Shown in pieces: positions 24,540-31,680 of a stretch of DNA of 31,680 nucleotides. The stretch comes from an uncultured Hyphomonadaceae bacterium (GTDB taxonomy: Bacteria > Pseudomonadota > Alphaproteobacteria > Caulobacterales > Hyphomonadaceae). The position numbers were made by a program, and so were the translations under genes. Where the stretch lies: positions 1-31,680 of the forward strand of contig CALLCD010000257.1 in the NCBI GenBank assembly GCA_938049795.1, in the 5' to 3' direction. Positions within the stretch are counted from its first letter, which is position 1, and each line of letters opens with the position of its first letter. Under the pieces are notes generated by a model. That model was not told where the DNA came from. It did no database searches and saw only the letters and a list, made by a program, of their open reading frames with translations.

Positions 24540-25421
24540 CTAGAGCGCACGGACCCGTTCATAGGTCAACATACAGCGTTTGCGGGCAAGCCCCCAATGA
24601 TAGTTGTGCAGCTTGCCGCTCGCCGATATGGCGCGGTGACAGGGGATAAACCAGCTCAGCGGATTGGCCCCCACTGCCGCGCCGGTCGCGCGTTGGGCTT
24701 TGGGTCGCCCGACCCGGCTTGACAAAGCCCCATAGGTTTCCGTCTCACCCATCGGAATATCGAGCAGTGCCCGCCAGATCTGCCGCCGGAAAGGTGTGCC
24801 GTATAGCGCAAGCGGTAGCGGCTCGTCTTGCTCGAAGGCACGGCTTGCCCAGTGTGCCGCGACCGCATCATCGCGGACAAATTGTGCAGCCGGATAGCGC
24901 CCCATCAGATCGGCAAAAGCATCCCGCTCGCCGCGCCCCTGATGCTCGAAGCTGGTCCGCTCCGGTGCGTTTTCGTCGATAAAGCCGAGGCCAACAAGCC
25001 CTCTGCGCGAGCTAAGCCAAACCCCTGCCCCAAATGGCGTTTCGGCACGGCCAATGCTCAGCGTCTCCCCGTCTCCCCCCGATTTCGCCTCGCCTGGGCT
25101 AAGTCCCTCATGGGCGATAAACAGATCATGCAAACGGCTCGGCGCAGACAGGCCCGTCTCAAGCGTTGTTTCGAGCACACTGGCGCCCGACCGCAACAGC
25201 GCGCCCGCTTCGCCATGAGCCAGCGCCGCTTGATATTGGCGCGGTGACAGCCCGGCCCAATTGGTAAACTCACGCTGGAAATGGCTGGTGGATATGCCGA
25301 GGATTTGCGCGCAGCTGCGCAGGTCCGGCCAGTCTTTCCAATTGTTGCCGAGGCGCTCGAGGGCGGTGGCCATACGGTCATAGGCGGCGTGCTGTTTTGC
25401 AAGGGATTGTGTTTGGGTCAT
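24540..25421 (-). CDS. AraC/O6-methylguanine-DNA methyltransferase fusion (Ada-like)
   Basis: A 293-residue protein with an N-terminal AraC-type DNA-binding domain (about residues 12-105; helix-turn-helix core DLRSCAQILGISTSHFQREF) and a C-terminal methyltransferase domain. The methyl-acceptor cysteine is Cys261 in FIPCHRAIS, preceded by VGANPLSWFIP and PMGETETYGALSSRVG. It lacks the N-terminal C4-zinc Ada domain that repairs methylphosphotriesters and activates E. coli Ada, so its activation mode must differ. After the active site, SGKLHNYHWGLARKR replaces the common G-G-Y-R-W-G. The role is direct repair of alkylated guanine, perhaps with its own regulation. No clear Shine-Dalgarno precedes the ATG. 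Confidence 0.88.
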   Translation of the reverse strand: MTQTQSLAKQHAAYDRMATALERLGNNWKDWPDLRSCAQILGISTSHFQREFTNWAGLSPRQYQAALAHGEAGALLRSGASVLETTLETGLSAPSRLHDLFIAHEGLSPGEAKSGGDGETLSIGRAETPFGAGVWLSSRRGLVGLGFIDENAPERTSFEHQGRGERDAFADLMGRYPAAQFVRDDAVAAHWASRAFEQDEPLPLALYGTPFRRQIWRALLDIPMGETETYGALSSRVGRPKAQRATGAAVGANPLSWFIPCHRAISASGKLHNYHWGLARKRCMLTYERVRAL

Positions 25422-25521
25422 CGCGCAAGTTTAGCGTCCCCAATGGCGAAAACCACCCGATTCATGCGCCGGAGGGTTGATCGGGGTTAACAAAACGTAA
25501 ATTTTTTGTTTCGATGCAAGA

Positions 25522-25671
25522 ATGACTGTTACCGCGCTCCGCATCCTCGCCTTGCTATTTGCTGCCTATTCCGCGCCCCTTCCGGACGCACCGGCGCAGC
25601 AAAGCGAGCCTATGCGGCTGATCATATCCTCCGTCGTGCTGGAGAATCCGGCGATCTGCGCTATTGACTGA
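25522..25671 (+). CDS. Candidate small exported peptide (49 aa)
   Basis: A short plus-strand frame encodes 49 residues. It begins with a signal-like LRILALLFAAYSAPLPDAPA and ends VVLENPAICAID, and it overlaps the end of the convergent M16 gene by 11 bases. The upstream sequence is AT-rich (TTAACAAAACGTAAATTTTT) and could be a promoter, but no strong ribosome binding site is visible. It may be the remnant of a longer exported protein, or chance. Confidence 0.3.
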   Translation: MTVTALRILALLFAAYSAPLPDAPAQQSEPMRLIISSVVLENPAICAID

Positions 25672-28543
25672 GCGCATCCACAGCCGCGTTGATAAGTTGT
25701 GGACTGCCCAGCCCTAGCCCATCGAGTTTCGAAAGCTGCGTCTGCGCATCGCCGACAATGACATAGGCCATCTCATCGGGCCGGATAAAGGCTCTGGCCA
25801 AACGGCGGATCTCTTCGGCCGTCATGGCTTCGACAATCTCGGTTTCGCGCACGACATAATCATAAGGCAGATCAAAGCGATCAATATCTCTCAACAGGCC
25901 AAGCTTGGCGCGCGCTGATTCGAAACTGCGCGCTTTGCTGTTGATGAAGAAGCTCTGCGTGGTGGCTAGATCTTCCTCCGTGAATGTGGTCCCATAATCG
26001 GTGAGGATATTGCGGATAAGATCGGTCGCTTCATAGGTTACGTTTGATCTGATCTGGCTATAGATATTGAAACTGCCTTCCGTCTCGGTGCCCGAGAATT
26101 GCGAAAAAATGCCGTAAGTGTAGCCCTTGGTCTCCCGAAGTTGCAGGGTGAACCGTGAGACAAAATCGCCGCCGCCCAATATGTAATTTGTAACTGTGGC
26201 CGGATAATAGTCGGCATCGGTGCGGACCGGACCGGCATGGCTGAAATTGAAAATTGACTGTTTTGCGCCCGGCACATCGTAGAAGTAGACCCCGGCGTCA
26301 GTCGGCCGGACCGGAGTGGGCAGCGGCTCGAATGGGGCGGCGGTCTTCGTCCATCTATCCGACAACCCTGACAAGGCGGCGGCGACATCGGGTTCGCTGA
26401 TCGCGCCGACAATCCGGATGCTCGCTCTGGAGGGGGCGATATTGGCCTCGAAGAAGGCTTTCAGATCATCAATCCCAAGCGCGGATAGGCTGGTTTGGCT
26501 GCCCAATGCGCTGTGAGCACGGATGTCTTCGGCCCCATAGGTGACATAGGCGAGGCTGCGCGCGCCGAGGGCGTTCGGGTTGGCCTTGTTGGCGACAATG
26601 GCGTCGAGCGCTTCGTTCTTGGCCAAGTCAAACTCGAACGCGTCCCAGCGTGGTTCGGTGAGGATTTCGGTGAGGATATCCATCACCGGGCTGAAGTTCC
26701 GCGCTAGCGTCTGCCCGCTGATGACCAGCGTGTCTTGGGTGACATCCGTATTGATCTCGGCCCCCAGATCCGCAATCGCCTCTTGCAGCTCGGCCGGTGT
26801 GCGATTGGCCGTCCCGCGCATTAGCATTTCAGCAACCAGATTTGCCGCGCCGTTTTTGTCGATTGTGTCGAGCATGTGCCCGCCCTTTATCGCCACTTCG
26901 AACACAACGAGCGGCACCTCTGTGTCCTCGATGCCCAGCACGGGAAGCCCATTGGCAAGTTCGATCTCCCAGATGTCCGGGGTGGCGAGGACAGGATTGG
27001 GACCGGCGGGCGGCTCAACGCTGCGATCTATGACAGATGGGGTCAGCTCATAGGTTGAGGTGATATTGGGATCAAAGGCTTCCTCGGCGCCTTCAATCAC
27101 TTGTTCTTCCACGACATTTGCTTTGACCGCGCCCTCGAGGGCGAGGCCAACCTGCCCCTTGGGAACAAAGCTTGCGGCGACGAAGGGGCGGTCTTTGATA
27201 TAGGTATTATAGACGCGCATAACATCCTCAGCGGTGACGGCTTGAAGCCGCGCCAGATCCTCGTCCACAAAACCCGGGTCCTCGGCAAAGATGCCGTACT
27301 GCGCAAGGCTGACGCCCTTACCAATCACGCTGCCCAGTCTCTGATAAAAGGCCACTTCCTGCTCGATCTTGATCCGGTTGAGCACCTGTTCGGATACGCC
27401 ATTTTCCTCAAAGCGGGCAAAGCCGTCTTGCAGGGCCTGTTGCACTGTGTCCAAATCGGTGCCTTCGAAAGCGGTGACGATCAGCATGGTTTCGCCGGCG
27501 AGTTCATTTGTGCGGCTGAAAAAATCGACGCTGGCGGTGAGCTGTTGTTCGTCGATAAGTACTTCGTTTAGGGGCGCGCGTTTTCCGTCGGTTAAGACGG
27601 ATGCGAGGGTCTCTAGGGCGTAGCTATCCTCGTGGTACTGCTCGACAATTGGCCAGCTCATCGCGAGGAGTGGCTGCTCGGCGAAATTGTCTTCGTGGTA
27701 GAGCGATTTGGATTGCTCGAGCGTCACCGGACGTGGCTCCATACGGGGGATAGCGGGTCCGCGCGGGATCTCGTCAAAATAGCGTTTCGTCCAGGCGCGC
27801 GCCTCTTCAGGATCGAAATCACCGGCGACGACGAGGGTTACATTGTTGGGTGTGTACCAGTTTCTAAAGAAGGTTTTGACATCATCAAGGGTTGCCGCTT
27901 GCAGGTCTTCGAGCGAGCCGATCACCTCCCAATGATAGGGATGATCTGCGGGATAGAGATTGCTGCCGAGCACGGAAAACAGGTGCCCGTAAGGCCGGTT
28001 ATCACTGCTCTGGCGCTTCTCGTTTTTGACGACTTGCTTCTCTTTGGCGAGCACGGGTTCGGTCACCGTATTGATGAACCAGCCCAATTTGTCCGCCTCC
28101 GCCCAAAGCATGCGTTCGAGGGCGTTATTTGGCACGGTTTGCAGGTAATTGGTGCGGTCGCGGCTGGTCGATCCATTGGCACCAGACCCGCCAATACGGG
28201 CGCTGAGCTGGTCCAAACCGCCTTTGCCGAGGTTTTCGGATTCGAGGAAAAGCAAGTGTTCGAACAGGTGCGCAAAGCCCGTCCGGCCAGGCACTTCGCG
28301 GGCTGAACCGACATGGGCAGTGAGGGATACAGCGACGACAGGATCGGAGCGGTCTATGTGGAAAATGACGTTCAGGCCATTATCGAGCGTGAAACTTTCA
28401 TATGGAATCAGCGGTGTAGCGTTCGTCTCAGCGGAACTGGACGCAACTGAACCGTCTGATCCATCAGGGGAAGACGCGGGGGAGCAGGATGCCAGCATGA
28501 ATAGCGAGGTCAGGATTCCGGCGCCTAGGATGCGTAAGGTCAT
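25661..28543 (-). CDS. M16 family zinc peptidase lipoprotein (two-domain)
   Basis: A 960-residue insulinase-family peptidase predicted to be a lipoprotein (lipobox LASC, Cys20), so it should act in the periplasm. The first half holds the inverted zinc motif HLFEH (His92, catalytic Glu95, His96), with the third ligand Glu175 in VKNEKRQS. The second half (about residues 480-955) is a second M16 domain without HxxEH, as in two-domain M16 proteins. Typical segments are NVTLVVAGDFDPEEA, YILGGGDFVSRFTLQLRETK and GYTYGIFSQF. The start is ATG 28543, eight bases after GGGAG. A TTG 15 bases further up gives a longer frame and is unlikely. It lies 39 bases after the PKHD gene and is probably the third gene of that operon. 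Confidence 0.95.
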   Translation of the reverse strand: MTLRILGAGILTSLFMLASCSPASSPDGSDGSVASSSAETNATPLIPYESFTLDNGLNVIFHIDRSDPVVAVSLTAHVGSAREVPGRTGFAHLFEHLLFLESENLGKGGLDQLSARIGGSGANGSTSRDRTNYLQTVPNNALERMLWAEADKLGWFINTVTEPVLAKEKQVVKNEKRQSSDNRPYGHLFSVLGSNLYPADHPYHWEVIGSLEDLQAATLDDVKTFFRNWYTPNNVTLVVAGDFDPEEARAWTKRYFDEIPRGPAIPRMEPRPVTLEQSKSLYHEDNFAEQPLLAMSWPIVEQYHEDSYALETLASVLTDGKRAPLNEVLIDEQQLTASVDFFSRTNELAGETMLIVTAFEGTDLDTVQQALQDGFARFEENGVSEQVLNRIKIEQEVAFYQRLGSVIGKGVSLAQYGIFAEDPGFVDEDLARLQAVTAEDVMRVYNTYIKDRPFVAASFVPKGQVGLALEGAVKANVVEEQVIEGAEEAFDPNITSTYELTPSVIDRSVEPPAGPNPVLATPDIWEIELANGLPVLGIEDTEVPLVVFEVAIKGGHMLDTIDKNGAANLVAEMLMRGTANRTPAELQEAIADLGAEINTDVTQDTLVISGQTLARNFSPVMDILTEILTEPRWDAFEFDLAKNEALDAIVANKANPNALGARSLAYVTYGAEDIRAHSALGSQTSLSALGIDDLKAFFEANIAPSRASIRIVGAISEPDVAAALSGLSDRWTKTAAPFEPLPTPVRPTDAGVYFYDVPGAKQSIFNFSHAGPVRTDADYYPATVTNYILGGGDFVSRFTLQLRETKGYTYGIFSQFSGTETEGSFNIYSQIRSNVTYEATDLIRNILTDYGTTFTEEDLATTQSFFINSKARSFESARAKLGLLRDIDRFDLPYDYVVRETEIVEAMTAEEIRRLARAFIRPDEMAYVIVGDAQTQLSKLDGLGLGSPQLINAAVDALSQ

Positions 28544-28551
28544 TTCATTTA

Positions 28552-28556
28552 CTCCC
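28552..28556 (-). promoter_or_regulatory. Ribosome binding site fixing the M16 peptidase start
   Basis: GGGAG lies eight bases before ATG 28543. It overlaps the alternative TTG-initiated frame, which argues against that start. Confidence 0.6.
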
Positions 28557-28582
28557 AAGAGTTTTTTGTTTGATAAGCTGTG

Positions 28583-29257
28583 TCATGAAACCGACCAGAG
28601 GCGCAACAGATTGGAGACAGTTTTGTCGAGGATAAGGCGCTCGGTATCAGACACTTTGGACGGATCGAGACTAACGCGCACGCGGTCGAGATCGAAGAGG
28701 ATTTCGCGTTGAGCCGTGTCGCGAATGTGGCTCTGTATCCAACCGACAAGGACGAGGCGCACGCCAGCGGTGACGGGGGTTACCTCATGGATAAGCGAGG
28801 ATGGATAGAGCACCAGATCGCCTGCATCCTGTTTGATAGATTGCGTACCAGCGGGGGTTTCGATGTTCAGCGCCCCGCCCTCATAGGCTTCTGGACTGTT
28901 CAAAAACAGGGTAAAGGACAGATCAGAGCGCATTTGGCCGCTGCCCCGACCCATAATTGCATTGTCGATATGGGCGCCGTATCCGCCCCCTTTCGCGGTT
29001 CGGCTGAGCAGGAATTTCGAAAAAGTGCGCGGGCGTGCGGCGGACTGAAAAACGGGTTGGCTGGCGAGCGCGTCTTGAGCAATTGCCACAACCCTTGCGC
29101 CCGCTTCGCTCGACAAATCGGCCTGTTCATTACGTTTTACGGCGCGGGCGCGGGCTCCGGCGGTGTGTGCGCCATCGCGCCAATCGAGCGCTTTGATCAG
29201 GGGCTGGACCTCGGAAAGTCCGGCTTCAGAGAGGACATTGCCGATGGTCAGGAACAT
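28583..29257 (-). CDS. piuC: PKHD-type Fe(II)/2-oxoglutarate hydroxylase (PiuC/YbiX family)
   Basis: A 224-residue non-haem iron dioxygenase of the P4Hc/PKHD family. Iron ligands are His96 and Asp98 (YGAHIDNAIM) and His157 (SLIHEVTPV). Arg167 (AGVRLVLVGWIQS) is the likely 2-oxoglutarate-binding residue. LSFTLFLNSPEAYEGGALNI and AGDLVLYPSS are family strands, and the C-terminal helices match YbiX. These proteins are often linked to iron uptake, and their substrate is not established. There is no signal peptide, so it is cytoplasmic. Its start is nine bases after the stop of the triplet-repeat lipoprotein, and the M16 peptidase follows 39 bases later. No siderophore receptor gene is nearby in the window. 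Confidence 0.92.
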   Translation of the reverse strand: MFLTIGNVLSEAGLSEVQPLIKALDWRDGAHTAGARARAVKRNEQADLSSEAGARVVAIAQDALASQPVFQSAARPRTFSKFLLSRTAKGGGYGAHIDNAIMGRGSGQMRSDLSFTLFLNSPEAYEGGALNIETPAGTQSIKQDAGDLVLYPSSLIHEVTPVTAGVRLVLVGWIQSHIRDTAQREILFDLDRVRVSLDPSKVSDTERLILDKTVSNLLRLWSVS

Positions 29258-29266
29258 GAGGCGTGC

Positions 29267-30151
29267 CTATTTGGCGAGGGAAAGCTCGAGCCTTATCACA
29301 CCGACCTGACCGGAAATGGCCGAGGCGGGCGCGGGGCTGTCTGTGGTCACCGGACCGTTCGGCCAGAGCGAAATAAGAGAGTCCAGTTCGGCGCGCAAAA
29401 CATCACTTACGGGTCCACTCATTTGGTCCGCTTCGGCGCGCGCGACGACGGCAAAGCCATAAGCGTCCTGAAATTCTCCTGCATCTTCAATGATGTCGGC
29501 TGGCACGCCGATTGTGTATTCCTCGACGATGACGTCCAGAAGAAAGTCTATTAGCTCGATTTTACTCCCGCCTGCCGCGTCGGCGACCTGAGAGAGATTG
29601 GCCTGGGCGGCGGCGAGTTGCGGTTCGATGTCAGCGGCGGGTTTGCCAGCGGCGAGCGCTTCGGACACAACCTCGAACAGGGATTGGTCGAAGCCGAGCT
29701 CGGCCAGTCCTTCGCGCTCGGAGGCGTGGGTTTCGGACACGGGGTGGAGCAGGTGTTTTGCGGCAAGTTCGGGCTCGCCCGCGCGATAGAGCGCAAGCCC
29801 GGCTTCGACATGGCCGCGCATGAAGGCGACGCGCTGCGGGAGGGATAGGCTCGCGGCGCCGCCCTCGCCTGCTTCGCCCGCCTCGCCTGCTTCGCCCGCC
29901 TCTCCGGCTTCACCCGCTTCTCCGTGTTCGCCAGCTTCTCCAGCCTCCCCCGCTTCTCCATGTTCGGCGGACGCGGAGGCTTCACCTGCCTCGCCCGCTT
30001 CACCATGCTCACCCGCTTCCCCTGCTTCGCCCTCAATGGCTGCCGGATCGCTGCGCTCGCCCTCTTCGCCGCCGCATGCGCTGAGACCGAGGGTGCCGAT
30101 CATGGCGAGGCCAAGGCCCAGTCCTGTCCATTTCTTCGGGGTGAAGCTCAT
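29267..30151 (-). CDS. Lipoprotein with collagen-like Gly-Glu-Ala/His triplet repeat
   Basis: A 294-residue predicted lipoprotein. The signal peptide ends at the lipobox LGLSAC (Cys26). Residues 41-97 form a repeat with Gly at every third place: 16 Gly-Glu-Ala or Gly-Glu-His triplets, interrupted once by Ser-Ala-Ser-Ala-Glu-His. Residues 105-294 form a helical domain with no family I can name, including RVAFMRGHVEAGLALYRAGE and LIDFLLDVIVEEYTIGVPAD. The repeat is strongly acidic and has three histidines (Glu-His units), so metal binding is possible. The start ATG 30151 follows GAAGGAG by seven bases. A longer frame would add a basic N-terminus without homology. It appears to lead an operon with the PKHD hydroxylase and the M16 peptidase. 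Confidence 0.85.
   Translation of the reverse strand: MSFTPKKWTGLGLGLAMIGTLGLSACGGEEGERSDPAAIEGEAGEAGEHGEAGEAGEASASAEHGEAGEAGEAGEHGEAGEAGEAGEAGEAGEAGEGGAASLSLPQRVAFMRGHVEAGLALYRAGEPELAAKHLLHPVSETHASEREGLAELGFDQSLFEVVSEALAAGKPAADIEPQLAAAQANLSQVADAAGGSKIELIDFLLDVIVEEYTIGVPADIIEDAGEFQDAYGFAVVARAEADQMSGPVSDVLRAELDSLISLWPNGPVTTDSPAPASAISGQVGVIRLELSLAK
29858..30031 (-). repeat. Nine-base coding repeat giving Gly-Glu-Ala/His triplets
   Basis: About 174 bases encode 58 residues of Gly-Glu-Ala or Gly-Glu-His triplets plus one Ser-Ala-Ser break. Codons vary between copies (GGC, GGT, GGA and GGG; GAA and GAG; GCG, GCA, GCT and GCC). The peptide pattern is therefore better conserved than the DNA. Confidence 0.9.
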
Positions 30152-30231
30152 TTTTGGTCTCCTTCGGGGGTGTTCGGGTTTGGGGGGCAATCTATTCTGA
30201 CGCTTGGGGGAAGTAAATGTCGGCCGGTCGG

Positions 30232-31269
30232 CTAGACGATCAGATCGCGTTGGTCTTCGCGGCCCATAGATAGGATGAGCGGTGCGGTTTTCTGGCGCTC
30301 GATGAAGTCTTCTTTGCTGGACAACCCTTGCCAATTGATGCCGATCAGCGATTGGGCGACCGCGCCGCCAAGTGTTGTGCCCGGGCCGAGAATGATGATC
30401 CGGTCGGGGGCAAATTCGCGCATGGCGACCTCGATGGCGCGGGTGAAATTGTAGACCTCAGTGACCTGCGCGCCGAGCGTGTAGGCGTGGAGGGTTTTTG
30501 TGTCTGTGCTGACGGACTGCCAGATCGTTCCGCGCCCATCAATCATGGGAATGGTTGGTTTACGGAACATATCTGGTGGCAAGTCTGCCAAGCCGCGTTT
30601 GGAGACAGGAGCCTGTAGATCGGTGTGGAAGGCGGCGTGATTGGCGAGCATCATGGGGAAGCGGTCAATCACGGGCAGCGCGGTGCTTAAGGCTTTCAGG
30701 CCCGTCTCGTTTCCGGCGAGCACGAGCATGCCGCCAAGGTGGATGGAGATGCCGGTTTGGGCGTCCGGGGCTTGGTTGACCTCTTCGATCAGCGTTTCGA
30801 TTTCTTCGCGTCGGCCAGGGACGGTCTGCCAATTGTCGTCAACCAGCGGATAGACGATCTGGCCGCCGATCAGACTGTCCTGCATATAGGTGCCCATTGT
30901 GTTGACGATGCGGGCGGCGTTTTCCTGGGTGGCCGCAGCGGCGCAGGCGAGCGAGATGTACCAGCCCATTGAATTGCCGGTGACGGCGACAATTTCGAAT
31001 TTTTTTCGGTCGATGGCCGCAAAGTCGCCCATGGCGCATGCGTGGATCAGCAAGGAGGCATTGTCACCGCGTGTGTGGGTGGCGACGGAGTAGCGGTCGG
31101 CGCTGTCGAGCGAGCTGAGGTTGGGCTGGGACAGGCGCGTGCGTTCGGTCTCAAAGGTGGCGAGCAGGTCTTTGCGGTGGCCGTGGTGGCGCGCGAGATA
31201 GCCAAGCTCGGGCTTATTGTAGGTGCCGCGCCCGGGGCAGATGACGAGCGCTGTCTGTTTGCCGCTCAT
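30232..31269 (-). CDS. Malonyltransferase-like (FabD superfamily) protein
   Basis: A 345-residue protein of the acyl-transferase fold. The nucleophile is Ser100 in GNSMG (VTGNSMGWYISLACA), a GxSxG motif. The catalytic histidine is His211 or His215 (MLANHAAFHTDL). The opening ALVICPGRGTYNKPELGYL replaces the PGQGSQ loop of FabD, so the acyl group handled may differ from malonyl. The start is ATG 31269, with AAGGAG seven bases ahead; a longer upstream frame has no homology. Its ATG overlaps the stop of the E1-like gene (ATGA), so the two are co-translated. The neighbour suggests a branched-chain or 2-oxoacid-derived acyl group, but that is inference. Confidence 0.82.
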   Translation of the reverse strand: MSGKQTALVICPGRGTYNKPELGYLARHHGHRKDLLATFETERTRLSQPNLSSLDSADRYSVATHTRGDNASLLIHACAMGDFAAIDRKKFEIVAVTGNSMGWYISLACAAAATQENAARIVNTMGTYMQDSLIGGQIVYPLVDDNWQTVPGRREEIETLIEEVNQAPDAQTGISIHLGGMLVLAGNETGLKALSTALPVIDRFPMMLANHAAFHTDLQAPVSKRGLADLPPDMFRKPTIPMIDGRGTIWQSVSTDTKTLHAYTLGAQVTEVYNFTRAIEVAMREFAPDRIIILGPGTTLGGAVAQSLIGINWQGLSSKEDFIERQKTAPLILSMGREDQRDLIV

Positions 31270-31680
31270 GTGGCGTCTCCTTGAACGAGGTCGAGGGCGG
31301 CGGCGATGATGCTGTCCTTGCTGGGAAGGGTGACGGTTGCGCCTTTGCCGAGGGGGATGAAGCTGTCGTCCGCGGTCAGGCGCGCAAGGTTGGGCTTGTG
31401 TTTTGCGCCCTCTACGACGAGCGCCATCAGGGCTTCGCTTTGCGAGCCGGTCTTGCGGCATTCGTCTACGATGAGAACATTTTTGCAGGGCGCGATGGCT
31501 TTCAGGATGGCCGCTTCATTGAGCGGGGCGAGCCAGCGCAGGTCGATGATCCGTGTTTTGATCTTGTGGGTTTTGCTTAGCGCCTGCTCGGCTTGGCGGG
31601 AGAGATAATAGCCATTGCCATAGGTCAGGATGGCGAGGTCTGTGCCGCGACCGGACTGGGCGATGTCGCCGAGTTTGATG
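31266..31680 (-). CDS. Transketolase C-terminal domain protein, E1-beta-like (truncated by window edge)
   Basis: The last 137 residues of a thiamine-diphosphate enzyme component. The visible region is the transketolase C-domain of 2-oxoacid dehydrogenase E1-beta type: GDIAQSGRGTDLAILTYGNG, then KTRIIDLRWLAPLNEAAILK and NVLIVDECRKTGSQSEALMA. It ends with ADDSFIPLG and a helix near the stop. It could be the beta subunit of a pyruvate or branched-chain 2-oxoacid dehydrogenase, or an alpha-beta fusion; the missing part decides this. It overlaps the start of the malonyltransferase-like gene by four bases. Confidence 0.8.
   Translation of the reverse strand, partial: IKLGDIAQSGRGTDLAILTYGNGYYLSRQAEQALSKTHKIKTRIIDLRWLAPLNEAAILKAIAPCKNVLIVDECRKTGSQSEALMALVVEGAKHKPNLARLTADDSFIPLGKGATVTLPSKDSIIAAALDLVQGDAT

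Noticed and set aside
25484..25500. CtrA-like site TTAA-N7-TAAA, with similar near-matches at 2127 and 18478
   Set aside because: Each has one or more mismatches in eight positions, and several such matches are expected by chance in 31 kb.

Overview
The window is a chromosomal segment of a Gram-negative alphaproteobacterium, with moderately high GC and dense genes. The synteny rpsF-rpsR-rplI-dnaB-alr-mlaE-mlaF-radA-cvpA-purF, the PurF and L9 variants, the Lhr/PdeM ligase-associated repair genes and the many Sec-exported proteins and lipoproteins suit this class. A marine Caulobacterales/Maricaulales (Hyphomonadaceae-like) bacterium is my best guess, but the sequence alone does not prove the order. 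I saw no tRNA, rRNA, insertion sequence, prophage or CRISPR array.

Left edge (1-2847, minus strand): the N-terminal part of a large secreted GEVED-domain protein runs off the window. Next come a DUF2256 gene of 49 codons and, overlapping it, a 43-codon piece that looks like the N-terminus of a photolyase/cryptochrome whose body is missing. Core block (2848-12693, plus strand): ribosomal proteins S6, S18 and L9, a terminator, replicative helicase DnaB preceded by a pair of DnaA-box-like inverted sites, alanine racemase, a lipid-transport permease and ATPase (MlaE/MlaF) without an MlaD gene, RadA, CvpA, PurF and a short-chain dehydrogenase. Many of these genes are coupled by 4-base overlaps.

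Repair block (12719-18445): PdeM nuclease and the Lhr-type DEXH helicase lie on the minus strand. They are separated by a plus-strand pair, a sulfotransferase and a DUF1214 protein. Envelope block (18566-22778): a secreted protein of unknown function, a beta-lactamase-fold serine hydrolase, a trypsin-like lipoprotein and a small secreted YbjN-like protein. Next (22808-25421, minus): a hotdog thioesterase, a short-chain dehydrogenase and a three-helix membrane protein in one overlapping operon, then an AraC-MGMT (Ada-like) alkylation repair protein.

Right edge (25661-31680, minus): an apparent three-gene operon encodes a lipoprotein with a collagen-like Gly-Glu-Ala/His triplet repeat, a PKHD-type Fe(II)/2-oxoglutarate dioxygenase and a two-domain M16 zinc peptidase lipoprotein. 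Upstream, a malonyltransferase-like protein overlaps the end of a truncated transketolase-C-domain (2-oxoacid dehydrogenase E1 beta-like) gene. The triplet-repeat/dioxygenase/peptidase cluster is the most unusual grouping in the window.
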